Part shown: positions 25,101 to 39,637 of the stretch, one piece after another
Layout of the letters: every line of letters begins with the position of its first letter
Position numbering within the stretch: position 1 is the first letter of the stretch
Source of the DNA: Aphis gossypii
Lineage: Eukaryota; Arthropoda; Insecta; Hemiptera; Aphididae
Direction: 5' to 3'
Length of the DNA: 64,000 nucleotides
NCBI RefSeq assembly: GCF_020184175.1
Contig: NC_065530.1
Span: 20,065,260 to 20,129,259, forward strand
Program-made: the position numbers and the translations under genes
The notes under the pieces: generated by a model
Databases searched by the model: none
Seen by the model: the letters and a program-made list of their open reading frames with translations, nothing else
Told to the model about the DNA's origin: nothing

Positions 25101-28100
25101 TCATTATTCAATGAAATTCAATTAACAACAATATTGTAAGATGAACTAACTAAACATCAATAGTGAGATGTTACTTAAAATGCAAGCCTTCTATGTAAAT
25201 CAAAATAATACTACAAATGAAACACAACTTTGCAGTAAAACATTGTATAAGAGTACCTATACAGAGAGAGCTAAAATACGATGTACGTTATCGTATTTAC
25301 TATGCTTGTACACATTAAATAGCGAACGAAAAGCATGTTTTAAATACTCAAAATTGCCGTAAATAAACAAAAAATAAAAACTACTAAATTAAAAACTCGT
25401 ATAGAGTGAATTGAAATAAAAGATCAAATGTTTAAATGTAAATTCGCTTTACGCTTAGTGTAAATAATTAATGTAGTGTAGAAAAAAAACAATTTCTAGT
25501 TTTTACGAGCTTACGACGACCGTTTTTATTTTAACGATCTCGTAAATATACGAAAATATACGATATTTACATTTGTAAAAATATGACAACGTAAACATTT
25601 ACACATCCACATACAAACGCGCCTACGATTTATTATTATGACAAAAATGCGCTCAATTATGCAATTGTTCATTGTTCATGTATTTACTGTACGATGATTT
25701 TTCTTAGGCGTCCGAGCGAGCGTACGTATATATATATATATATATATATTATATACATTATAATATATTATTATACTAGACCGTCTCACCCTCTTTCTAA
25801 GCACAACAAATTTTAAACGGGTTTAAATAAAAAAAATACACCTTTTATCCGTATAGCCACGATATGTTAACACGTTGATGACGATGATGATACGATGAAT
25901 AGCACTACGAATTACGCTACGCTATATTATTAGTCCACCGTACGTGGCGGACGCAAGCCGATAAAGCGTCCTAACGTCATTCCGCGGTCACTACTCACTG
26001 CTAACAGTGTACACAGTTTGAAGTAATTACACTCATACATGACAACATTTTTTTATATTTTCGCCGTTATTATTTTTTTAAATTTCTGACTTAGCAACCA
26101 TTCGAGAGAATTTTCATTTATAAAATAGAATTTTAAACGAGTAGGTTATTATATATAACTAATATTAATTAACATTAAGTTGAGCAAGTAGAGTGGAACA
26201 GGGGTATTCCGCACAAAATATGTTGGTCCACTACTCCGTTCGTCTATGCATAGGTAATTTACATTTTCATAATTAATTAATTATCGATTCGAAAATTCTA
26301 TTTATATATATAGTATATACATATATTAAAGTTATCAGAAAAATATTCTTTTCAGCACAATATGAAATGCTATATAATACTATAATATATTGTAACAAAC
26401 TGCAGCGCGAGAAAATTAGTGTTTACATTTAAACGAACCATCCCTGTGTATATATTTATGCACAAGTCCTGCTTGTACTCACTCACTCGTCTACGGGATA
26501 TCCTAAACACATTAGGTACGTACTCGTTTATACCTAAACCTATCACACGTTATTACTTTAAAAACGTCCGTACCTAACTATTACGACTTATTTCGCGGTG
26601 GCTTTACGTTTCTGAGACAATCTAGACCTGCCGACCGACGACGACGATCACACATTAAAACGTACAGACTCCAGAATCTCGCGAATCGGTTTAGACTTAA
26701 TTATGTTTGCCTTCATTCCGCACGATTTTATGTGTACATGTGTGTGTATGCATTTGACAGTCGTCTCGTCGGGATTTATTTCCTTCTGAACAATGGTACT
26801 ATTGTGTCGACCCTCTCTCCTCCTCTGGGTACCACAAGACACCCCCTTAAAACGTCACCCTCAGCCCCCCGCCGAGATCAGTTTGTGTTGACTAAATACA
26901 CACACGCAAGCCTTGTCGCGTGTAACGTGAAACGAAAACGTCTTCGACAAGCATATATTATTATGACGGGTAAATGTAGTGTCACCATATTATATATATA
27001 ATGTAGCACTCATGGCTGCTGCTGCTGCTGCGACAGGTAACATGCCGCCGCCAGTCCAGTGGGCTAGGAAAATATATTATTCACTTCTCAGGTACGTCAC
27101 TATCGGTACAATCCGGTAAAATAAATAATAATTGTAATAGAAGGCCGGATAGAAGGAGAACTATCGGTGGTGGGTACATCGTTGGATCAATGATACACGA
27201 ACCGAAGTCGCTGGTTCCGGGGCAAAAATCTAAGTGTCTCATTTGTAATACACGCACATTTATGTGATCGACACCATTCTATGTACGATAGACAGCGTGA
27301 TGACCGGACGTGGTGTACCACATTCTATCATCGTCATCGTCGTTATGAGATCAAAATTAAATAAATCTATGGGCATATTGTTGTTTTTGTAAATATGAAT
27401 CATTTTGTACATTTTCCGTCTTCTGCCTGAAAACCCCAAGCGCATACGGAATCATACCATTTTTTTTTTTTATGTTCTATATATACACTGAACAAAGTTA
27501 TTAGTTTAATTTGTATTAATCTAGTATCATCACTATTCCGTATCGACTGAACAATTAAAATAATTAATAAATGCCGACAAATAAAAAATATTGGAATCGA
27601 TTTTATTGAGCACTTTTGTTACAAATAAATCATTAATACGTACCACTTTCTAATAAATATAAAAAAAAATCCAGGGATGAAATTATAAATATAAAACATT
27701 ACACATTTCATTCTCTTCAGCGCAGGATAGTATGGTTGCAATATTAAATTTGATAGAAATAATAATTCACCGCAGTAAAATAACGATTCTTAACATAAAA
27801 TCTCGCTTACTTAAATTTCTTCAACTTTTATTTGTAAGTTTTTCATACGCTTAGATAAAATATTAAAGAAATCAAAAATTGTATACCTTCTATAGATACC
27901 ATATATAAATTATATTTTCGGCCTTTAAAAGGTATTACATGAAACATTTCAATCACTATTCTATCAGTAAAAGTGTTCATAGAAAATAAAAGTAATAATA
28001 TTGTAAAACCAATATATACTTATATATTTGCTTCACTTAGAATCACATTTTTATTGGTTTTTACTTTTTACTCTAGCTTATTCGATTGATCATTGCAACG

Positions 28101-30280
28101 TTACTGAGTTTGATATTTACTCCTAAAAGTAAACCAATAACTATAATTTTTTTATATAATTACTATAAAAACAGACACTTTGATACGGCCAGTAAAAAAA
28201 ACTGAGATTAAAGTATTTAAATACATAAACAATCTACACTGACGTAAAATCAGTATATCATGTGAAGTAATTTTTAAAACAAGCGTTATCATTTAATAAC
28301 TTCCTATTATACATCAATGAAAAATTTAACATTAGTTACGAATTCGTTCAAATACTTTCACGTAAGTACAACAATGTACTAAAAAATGTTCAGTTATCCG
28401 TTTTTAATGAAAGAACTTGTTTACAAACGTACTTACTTAAATCAACATCATGTTTACAATGTAATTTGTTAATTTAGTAGACCTTAAAGGCAAAGAGTAA
28501 ATAGAAAAGACAGTATTATTAAAAGTAACGAAACTCATTAAAGCGAAATGCCAGTATTACAAATAAAAACTTTTTTTAATTATATACTCTTTATATCTTG
28601 TTAAAAAGTGAGTATAATTTAAGTGAAATTATTAATGAAAAACCATTGTCTAACAAATAGTTTTTATAAAGTTTTTATGTCGTTTGAAATCTATATTCTT
28701 GAGTACCACTACGTAGATCAGGATCACTTATTTACAAATAACATATTTGTCATTGCAATCATTGTCTAGTGCCCACTTGTTGACAATACCTAGACAAAAA
28801 ATGAATCTTATAAATTACAAAAAAAAGACCAAACTCAAGTTTATATAACTTAATTGTTATGAAACAAAAGAAAATCACACTCATTTTCACATTTTATATA
28901 AAATACATACATACCTATCTACATCATTATTCTTATATTATATTTACACCTAATTATCATAAGTCGGCTAAGTTATATTGTATTTTAATGACACTTTATA
29001 TTAATTTATAATATCAGTAATTGACCATATTATATCCATGATTCACTATAGATTTCATATTTATCTAGCTAAAAATTAACGCATTACAAAAGAATTAATT
29101 ATAAATTATAAGTAATCAATAGTATATTTAAACAATTCAAATTTGTTTCTATTTATGTTTTCTCGATTTTTATGGCTCGATGAGTAATGGCAATCAAAAA
29201 GCTATGTTTAACTTTGCACGTATTAAGCAGAGAGTAACTTTCTGAGTAATGGAAGTTGAGTTTCAATTAAAACCACAAGATAACTATTTGACTATGTGGT
29301 CCATATATACTACCTATAGCTTTCTAAGTTGATAATTAAAAAATGTATACAATCCAACTTTGAAGTAAATCTAAGTAAAACCACTTATTAATAACTTGAT
29401 AAATGCCACTATTAATCATAACCACAGTAAAGACTAAGAAATACAACTCTAGGAGAATCTCTATTATATTATGGTTAAACTCAAGTATAATAATAAAATG
29501 CTGTTTACAATTTTTAGTAATTTAATTAAGAAAATATTAAACAATGTACCTATATTATATTAATATCAGTTATAATCAATGGAAAATTATTTATTGGTTT
29601 TGAATATTCTTGATAAAACAACATAATAACTGATTTTATAATATTATAGCTTACACAACCTTATTGTTGCAATAAAATAATTATTTTTATTTTTAAAACT
29701 TGTACAATAAAATTTTTCACATAAATGTTATAATACAAACTTATTTTCATTCTTTAATTTTAAATATTTACATTATTTTCTAAAAAACAAAGATTTCAAT
29801 ATTAATAAATTCCGGATTAATTAAATACTGTCATCCTTACTTGAACTTAATAATAATATACCATCTACAATTATGAAATGTCAGTTTTGAACGAAGCCAT
29901 TTTGGGGTAAAAAAATTACTTACCCCAGAATACACATTTATTTATTTGCTTTATATATTTGTATCTCACAAATTTGAAATTATTTCCTTTATAGTCCATT
30001 AACCCATATAAAAACGAATGTTTTTCAAATATCCATAAAGTATATCGAACTATAGATGAATCAAATTAAGAAAATCCAATTTCTCTGTTACTGTATATTC
30101 TTATATAATTTGTGAATTTGATGGACTGTTAAGTTAAAAAATTAAAATTCCATATTATATCAATAATTTAATCTAACTTTTGTGTGTAAAATGTAAATAA
30201 CATTTTGTTGGTAGATACTAATAAACAGTATCACCGAGTGCGGGGTGACCAAATAATATTATTTTAATAATATATATATA
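22169..30280. other. Putative long intron, middle part
   Basis: Alternates GC-richer islands (about 22.6-23.8 and 25.6-27.4 kb) with very AT-rich blocks (24.0-25.5 and 27.5-30.2 kb). Simple repeats: TA at 22694-22717 and about 25729-25750, AAT at about 23517-23542, CA at about 23448-23461. A 13-bp-stem, 3-nt-loop hairpin lies at 25051-25079. No supported gene. Confidence 0.45.
25051..25079. repeat. Perfect 13-bp inverted repeat with 3-nt loop
   Basis: ATAATTTGTCTTC, loop ATA, GAAGACAAATTAT. A perfect short hairpin not followed by anything recognisable. Too short for a miRNA precursor on its own. Confidence 0.5.
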
Positions 30281-30284
30281 TTAA

Positions 30285-30992
30285 AGTGAATGATCGCATA
30301 GTAGTGAATGTTGACAGTCGCCGGTTTATGATGAAATTTACTGATCATTTTGGTGAATGTTATCAATTTTTTCAAATACCGTATGATGCGGGCATTAAAT
30401 TTACCCATGTTTATTGACATGCGCAATAGTTATTTAGTGAATATTGATACGTCTGACAACACATATAATCAAATAGATGGTAATAAATTCATAAATAAAT
30501 ATAGTTTAATATAGTTTAGACTTTAGATAGTATATATTTTTGTAAGTTTTATTTATTACAATATTATATTGTTCAGTGCTTAAATAAAAACATTATTTTA
30601 TTCCCTATTTTTAATAAAAGTGCACTAAACTTTTCATAAAAAATATCTTATATATTTTTATATACATTATTAAATTTAATTTGAATATAATATATATTAT
30701 GGTTTTAGTTAACACTATTGCGCTCGGTTTAGTTTACGCATCGATACTGACGAGGGTATATATTATTTAGCAAACGATTGACAATCGGATTGTCTGATGC
30801 AATAACATTAGTAACTTCCAAAAGTCTCTAACATATATTGTGACTGGGCGATACGTCTTAATTCTACAAAATAATACAAAAATATATTTTAGTATACATC
30901 GTACTTCAAATGCTTTCAATTTACCAAACACTTATTGTAAATGTCAACAATCACCAGTGACTGTCAACATTCCCCTACTGCGGTCATACACC
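30285..30992. mobile_element. TTAA-flanked inverted-repeat element, 708 bp, non-autonomous
   Basis: TTAA occurs at both borders (30281-30284, 30993-30996). The left end AGTGAATGATCGCA matches the reverse complement of the right end, GGTGTATGACCGCA, and the similarity continues for about 40 bp. That includes a perfect 14-bp inverted match GAATGTTGACAGTC (30306-30319) with GACTGTCAACATTC (30959-30972). A TTAA target suggests a piggyBac-type mover, but the ends lack the usual CCY start, so another TTAA or TWA-targeting superfamily is possible. No transposase ORF is present. Confidence 0.6.
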
Positions 30993-33900
30993 TTAACTTA
31001 TATATATATTATATGTAAGCTAATGGCTCTCGACGCTCTCATACTTAAAACTAAATCCAATAAAATAAAGTACACATAAATTAATTTCTATTGGACGCTT
31101 GACGTGTATTATATAACATGCAAACTGCAAGATGAAATTTCCCATTTTTCCTGTTTACCCATAATAGCTTTATGAGAAAACGACAAGACTCAATATATAT
31201 TATGATATTATATAACTTAATATAACACATAGCAATATAGTTCATGAAAATTAATTTTAAAAATTATAAAATAATCGACTGATATACAAACTAAACAGTC
31301 ATTTCGTTTTGATGTTGATAAACTATAAACAGTAATAAATTATAAAACCGTAATACACAGATAGCTTATACCATTTTATAATTTAATTTTTTTTATTATC
31401 ATTGTTGTTTGACGCAATTACGGTATTCAATGTAATATTCGTTGAAACTCGAATAAAAAAACCCCTATGTATCGGATTGTGGGGACGAAAACAATCGTAA
31501 CAAACACCAGTGGTGGGAGTGAAATGCAAATCAGTGGCGGTCGTCCGAAAAACCGTACAGGACGTCCGGGACATATTCCGCGCGTTAACGGCTGGTGTAC
31601 AATTCTTGGACCATTGCTATACATAAAACATTATTATAGTACACTACAATATACAAATATATATATAACGTCTCGACCTCCGACCCCGTTTTTTTTTTTT
31701 TTGTGTGTGTGCATGTATGTCTGCGTACTTAATTTCATCGGGTACACACGCGGGGGCGAAAACCGGAAACATCCGGTGTCCGGCCGGCGTCGCATAATGG
31801 GGGAGAGAATCTTTGCACACCCGGTTTTCCTTGAAGGGATGAACGCGTAGGAGTAGTTCCGGTTGTGTACGCATTGTGTTCGGATATATTTGTATAATAT
31901 ACATATATACGAGCGGGTGTATGTGCGTGTATATATGGATACACACATTTTTTTTAACGTCCTGGGAAAAATATGAACCGCACGATGATTATAATAATAA
32001 TATTACGAAACGGGTGAGCACAATGCATTTCACGTAACAATATGTAAAATCGCAAACAGCAGATACGAGTCGTGGGTGTATTTGCCGTTGAGAAGATTCC
32101 CCGCGATTAGCATACACGCTGCACGGCTGTGTACAAATAGTAATGATAATAATAATAATAGTAGAGGGAAAAATAGCATTCAAACGTCCTGGAACGTGAG
32201 GATGGGACATTTTCGTTCCCATGCTAACGATATCAACGGCAGTATGTTAATCGGACAAAGTACCATCCCTATCGTCCACCACGTATATATGGTCGCCCCT
32301 ACATTACATATCGCCGTTTTTACTGACCTTTAGTAACCGATCACAAAATTTATGGCTGTGAAATTTGTCTTTGACGTTCATCGTTGGCGTTTTACGGCTG
32401 TAAAGAAGTTTTTCTATATTATCTTTCATGAAAATATTCACGACCCACTGAAATTCGGCCGTAATGATTTTATCAATTTCCAATGTCCGCCTTCGGCCAA
32501 CCGTTTCGGATTTACGATTTTTATATTATCCCTTGCAGCTATTTTTTTCTCCGACATTTCAAATACATAATCTGTAGTGACGCACAATATGTATACATAC
32601 AATGTATATTAGGAAAATATAAAACAATCCCGAAAAACTTATTAACCGACAATCGTGCATAGAGCCCAATAAGAATAACAACATTTGATAAGCTGTGACG
32701 ATGTTTACTCGGTTTATCTTACAGCGATTTTCCGCTAAAATTATTATTGTCTACCTAATCCATTTCAATAACTGCCAAGTGTTGTAAATTATTTCACTTA
32801 TTTTCAATCAATACCATTCGATTTATCTCTCATTTTATTAAGGAACAGTTTGGCAACCTTTTCTCTCGAGGCCTATGCACGAACACCCCTGTACCTCTAT
32901 ACCATCTATATAGGTACGTATATCCTTTTTTTTGTTATCACAATTTTATATACATAATATCCTACCCCCCGCTATCTTCCTTGTCTCACAGCACTCTCTC
33001 ACAAATTATTCTCCAATTCTCCATAGCTGACCTTTTCTTATTAATGCAATTCTTTTTCAATCATCTCAATACATTGTACTACTCCGTTGACTGAAGCCAT
33101 TTTCAAAAGACTTTATTTTAATATTTGAATTCGGAACGAATTCAATTTAAATTAGTTCGTCTGTTTGGTAAAACTTTAAAAGTAATATAATGGACTTTTA
33201 AAATCATGGTCATCAATAATACCGCATGGCAAGTTTTTGTAATAATTAAATAAGGGTATTCGTATATTAGTTTTGAAACCCTCAAAAACTTTTTAACCTG
33301 ATTTTAATTGTACTTGAGACCAATACAGACAACAGTCACAATACAGTACATAATATTGTTGTTTTATTGAATTATTTTATTGTCGTAACGTATTAATAAA
33401 CAATAGAAATAAGCGCATTATGTCGTAATTCGATTACAAAATTAAATTTGTTTTAATCGCTAACTCCACGATATATTATTTTTCAAATGAGTTTCAAACT
33501 ACGAATCACGATATGTGTAGGTACATATAGGAAGTATAAGTATAATATTGGACTCTTCAGCAACCACATGGTTCGCTACATAGCGAATATATTAATAAAT
33601 TATGTAGCTGGTTTGTTTTTCGGTTAACTGATCACCAATATTGGGTCGTAACAGTTCACTTTCCAGGAGAAATCGATGATACGCGTACGTTTAGTCATTA
33701 TTATATTCACCAGCGGCAGCAAATCGGCGTATGATACGCGCATAGCCCATTTGTCGAACGATTACATTATAGAGCTATTATAATAATAATATATTATTTT
33801 ACAGCTGTGGGTGCGACCACTCGAGTGTGATTTAATGCAGCGCGAAAATAGATTTCTGGTTGAAAAACGTGATTTGTCAGATCGGCTAATTTTATTGATC

Positions 33901-34482
33901 TCATTTAAAATGTTATTTAAACTATCAGATATTCCAGGCACACGCCGCATAAATACCGTGTTTAATGTTGCACGCTGCAGCTATATCATGACGAAGCTGT
34001 ACGATTCACGGGGGCTTAAACAATAATAGTATACCGATACACCGCTGCGGTATAACCAATTAACGGGTAACTGGTCCGATCCGGACTAGATAATATGTAT
34101 TACAAACGTTTATAAAGCTCAGTGTTCCTAATCAGTGGATTCTGAAAGCTGACGGCGGCGGCGGTGGCGCGATAATCAGTTGTAAATAAATTAGTCTGGT
34201 CGAGATCACCGACCCGTACAAGCTAAACTCCGGTCCTTCGGCCGATAATGACCTTCTGCACGTGTCATTTGTATAATTAGACGACAATAATACGTCTCCG
34301 GTCAAAATGCTTTATATATAAATATTAGAGAACCTTTGCTCAGACTGCCCTCTAAACCCGTCATCCCGTCTCGCGTTCAATACACCCACCCTCATATATA
34401 TAGGTACCTACCTATTGTGACGTGTTCCGTGGAATTCGAACTGCAACAACCGTCCGGCGCAATCATCAGTAGTAGTATATTA

Positions 34483-34506
34483 TGTGTGTGTGTGTGTGTG
34501 TGTGTA
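34483..34506. repeat. TG dinucleotide microsatellite
   Basis: About 12 TG units in a GC-richer island. Confidence 0.9.
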
Positions 34507-37500
34507 TAAACCTCCTACTGATGAAAGGACTCGCGATATGATTAATCGCGTCAACCGGCCACGCGAAACAAGCTCTAAACGTCAACGCTGAATGTTCGGG
34601 GTGGTTTTCGTCGTTGTTGTTCCTGTTCCTGTTGTTTGTCCTCGATTGTCCTGGTTTTTCAAAAACCTTGAACGTACTTACACTTGATAAATAACTCGCT
34701 CAAAATATTTTTTTGATTTACTCCACGAAATATCACCGACACGCTGCTATTTTTATTTCATTTTTTTCCTATTGTACGCTCAGGCAGACCTTAAATAATA
34801 ACAACGTACCATAGTAACCTTGCTGTAGGGCGCGAGATTGATTTATAATATTGTAAGATAATTGTTCGGTAAATTTTGATAAACCGTTCGTCACAAACAT
34901 TTCAATGATGATATCATTTATTTGATTTTATATGTATAAAATAAATAGTTAATAGTATTCGTGATCAACCAGCGTAGCAAATTTTCACCCCGATAAAAAA
35001 AAAATGATTTTAAACATGCTCTATCGAATTTATTTTAACAAAATAAATTCCTTTGAGATTTTAACAACGTCAATAGCAATTTAATTTGTTTATGTTGGAA
35101 AAATAATTATAATTCTGTATATTTTACCTCATCAACAATCGCTGATCCTTTAATCATAATTACTTTTATATAAGTACATAATATACCTATATTATAGTAT
35201 ATGTATAATGTATATATATACTATAAATTATAATATAAAGCAAATTAAAACTTTCGTATTAGCAGTTAAAATTAGCTAAACATCAAAAAATCAATACTAA
35301 TTGCATGGTATTTAAAATATATGAATAAACACATTTTTTTGTACCTATTCCGTTTTTAATCATCAGCAAGAATTTATTGTAATATAAATTCAAATAAATG
35401 TATTACGATATACTATATACCTAATATACAATGTACAGCTATAATTAAATATTATTAATTAATTTATATAATTTTTATTTTTACACCCTATATTACTTGA
35501 GATTATTTCCAACTCCGTTATACTATTCATCTATACCAATAGTGTACTAATAGATGATTTTTTTTACACAATAATCAGTTAGTATAATCTGCAAATTATA
35601 AAAAAAATACTCAGAAAATTAACTCAGAATATAATGATATTATAATGTATCCTTTTGAAATGTTTATTGAAATGTTGTATTTAAATAAACCAATATTATA
35701 CTCAGTATTTTTTAAATACTATTTATTTAATACATTTAGGAATAAAATTAATTTTAATTTTCGGTTTTTCGACTGAGTCTGCATAAATTTATAGAAACTC
35801 TATAAATGTTTGAATACGTACTTACAAATTACAGTTCATGTATAGTTGTATTCCGTAGCATGTACAACGCATTGACAATAATTATTTTTGTATACACGGG
35901 AAACTAATAAAATGTGCTGTATTATTACTCTCATAGAAAAGCCCATTTTTGTTTTTACGAATAAATCTTTGAGAATCGATTACATTGCATTGGTAAAAGG
36001 ACAAAAGATTTTCCACCGCCTGGTATAAATAAACAATAGTGGGCGGGGATAAAAATTATACAGTAGCGCGTCCTTTTCATACGAAAAAGGATCGAATCGA
36101 GACGGTCAAATCGTTTCAGGTCTGAAGTCTACGTATAATAAATAAGAGAGTAGAGAGATGAAATAAATAAATAAATAAAAAAAAAAAAAAATGAAAAGAA
36201 GTGTACTCAGACCACGCGAACCGTAACAAAACGGATGTAGTTTTATTTTGAAACAGGAGAAGCGTTTTTCCATTGTACCCAGGAGAGACGAGAGAGGGAT
36301 TGCCAAAGTGGAATAAAAATATAATAAAATAAAAAAAAAAAATCTCGCGCGATATAATGGACAAAGAGTCAACGGGATGTGTTAATAACGGGAGTTAAGC
36401 CGGTTAATAAACACAAAAAAGAGGGTTCTTTTATTTTCGAACAGTTTAATTTTTCCCCTCGTGGTCCCCCAATCCAAGTTTTCACCGAACATTAAAAGAA
36501 ACAAACACAAGTCGACGTTAAAAGTGTGTCACCATATGCCTTTAGGGTGGACTCTCAAAGTTTTTATTATACGTTCAGTAATTTTCGCAAAACAAATAAT
36601 GTTTTAAGATAATATCGTACCGTTATACAATTGTTTTGAAAATATCTCTATTAAAATAAACGTTATTATTAACTATATTATCTTATTATTTTGTCTTTTA
36701 CTATAACTCTCAATTATTATCCGAACGAGAATATAAACAACTTTTACAAACTAATTTATGTGTGCGTTAGTACTTGATTATTTTTATTTCAAAATTATAC
36801 CAATAACATTTTAAGATGGATGTACATATTCAACGAAAAATAACAGTCTTTTCCTTGTCAAAAATAATATTATAATATTGAAATTAACTTCAAAAATTTA
36901 AATTATCATCTGTGCTCGAATTTATTTGAAGCGCAGACAGACAGAACTCCTCTATTTTTTTTTCATATTTGTTAGTATCATATTCTTAATCATAATAAAC
37001 AATATTTTGAAATTTTTGTGCTAAATATTATATTTATGTACCCAAATTAAATATGATAAATTATACAACTTATTAATATTATAAAAGGCTATGAAATAAA
37101 ATAAAATTAAAATAGATACTAATTAATAAGCATTTAATTAATAAAAATGTGCTTAAAATGCTAATAAATCAGTTTAATGTTCAAAAAAATTATTTTTGTC
37201 TTTCATAAGTAGTCTTTATTGGCATACTATTGTTTGTTGTAATTATTTGCTTAAGGGTTTATGGTCGAGAATGTTTGAGTGCAATAATTTTAAGAAACGC
37301 TAATTTTTTCAAGTTTAAGAGTTAGATTTGTTCACTTTAGACACTGATTGTTATTATAATTTTCCCATTGATATTGACTAAAACTATAGCTATTTTTAGA
37401 ATAATCTTGATTCATTTATTAAATTATAGTTGCAACTGGTATACACGAGAATTTTTAGGTAATAATAGTTACAGAATTACTCGTATAAAAAACAAAATTT

Positions 37501-39604
37501 AAGACCACAATAAGAGACTTTAATATATTATTATTTCATAAAAATATTCATTAAATTCAAAACTAACTTAATGTTCCCACAAGAACGTTGATGTAATAAA
37601 ATTGTATTTGTTTGGTTATAAAAAAAAAAAAAAACAATAATGATTTGTATTCAAAATATTGATGTGAATTTTATACCTATAATATTAAAACTTAAAAAAC
37701 TATAATACCTATCAATTAAATCAATAGTCTAATGTTAATCATTAAAGCATACAAATATAATATCATTTATAATAAAATTAAATCGTTAATAAATGCTTTT
37801 AAGTAGATCTAAAGTGAGTTTTGAACATACAAAACGTAAGTTATGATTTATTACACAAAAAAAACTATTTATCTCGAAACGTCATGTACTTTCATTCCCG
37901 GTAGACGTTTGATTTTATCGTGATACAAGTCTTCTTTTCATTTATAAACACTATTGTTTTCACTTTTGATCAAAATTATTTCCATACGGATAATCATCGA
38001 TAATATAAAACATTCATTTGCGAAACAAAAGCCGTCCACTGCCATATTACACCAATCACCAACACCCCACCACACGTGTCTACTTAAATCATTGTTCTAG
38101 AGAGAAATATAGATCCAATTACGAATGAACGCCATCGACGGTATATTTTATGGAATGTGTATATTTAAAATATTTAAATTATTATTATACTATACAACAC
38201 ACAATCCTAGGTATTTCGCTTTCAATATGCAAACGCTCGACACCGGTAATTTTATATTATTTATGAGTATATATAGTATAGAGAAATTGAATAAAGAGCT
38301 CATTGATACGAATTATTTTTGTATGATCAATAAAGGATGGATAATAATAATATATTCGTTAATTTAAACCCCTAAAGGGTATCAAAAATGTTCGTAAATA
38401 CATTAAAGTGAAAAAAAATAATCATGCATATACCTACCTGCTACGCTCTGCTTTCATTTCGTTGGTATTTTTTACCATGCCGGTGGAAGTACTCGAATAA
38501 TAAACGTGAGCACCACTTGACTTAAAAGTATTTAAAATCAATAAATTATTAAATAGCTACCCAATTGTTTTGTACAGCTAAATTTTTTTATTAAAAAAAA
38601 AAAAACAACCTCTATATTTTAAAATATTTTGTTTATATTCACTGCCTATTAAAAAAAATATGTTCAATATATTGAGACTAACGTAAAAATTAAATTTTAA
38701 TTTAAATTAAAACTAATCCAAAACGCACAAAAATTAACATTTAACGAAATCGAATAATGAGTAATGATTGATGATAAATGGACAATGGTAATAAATACAT
38801 AATATTATAATATTATAAAATGAACGTTTTTTAATAAATTTACGTAATAACGATATCGAGTGTTTTTCTTGTACATTTCGTGCAAATTATCTATCTTTGA
38901 TAATTGATAATTTAATACGACTAGAGGTTCAATTTGCAAAATACCTCACTGTTTTTTTGAAAAATCTCTTCAACTTTCAAATAAACCTTATGTTGGTACC
39001 GCTCGTTTTCAAATGTAATGATTTATCATTGACCTCACGTCCATCGATAACCCCGTCGCTACAGTTTTTCCTTCATAAAGTTGTATCAAACTTTTCAATT
39101 TTATCGGTTTGCCCAGAAAATCATTAATATAATAGGCGTGTCGATACATTATAATATAATATTATGTAAGTATTTAAATCGTCTAAACGTCTAATTTTAA
39201 TATAGGTGCCTAGCTATAATACAAACGCAATGAATTACTGGACGACTTAAGTACACCCGACGTACAAAATGACAGCGCGGGGGAAGGGTGTAGGAAATTT
39301 CCATATAAAATACTAGAGTGTGCACCTCTTGATGCATAAACGGTATCGTCCCCGCTGCCGAGCATCGCCTAATAACAATATAATGTTGTATTTTATGCAC
39401 ATTGTATAGAGATTCAAGTGCTTCGGGTTGTGGTGGCACGTCTTGGCGTTCATATAGGTGTCTACAATCCCAATATTGTGCGCAAACGGAGGGACAGCTG
39501 GCGATGTCCTCTGAGAACGGACGTTCAAAAAATTATCGTTATATTTTCATCCGTGTATAATAAGACGTTTCTCCGGGATCGGATAAGCATAGAACCGGTC
39601 CAAT

Positions 39605-39637
39605 TGTTTTGGTCACGTTCGATAAATGACCAAAACA
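39605..39637. repeat. 11-bp-arm inverted repeat
   Basis: TGTTTTGGTCA and TGACCAAAACA separated by 11 bases, within a GC-richer island. It could be a paired factor site or a hairpin. Confidence 0.45.

Noticed and set aside
31467..31950. ORFs of 100-127 codons on both strands
   Set aside because: Mutually overlapping in several frames in a GC-richer island with simple repeats. No domain.
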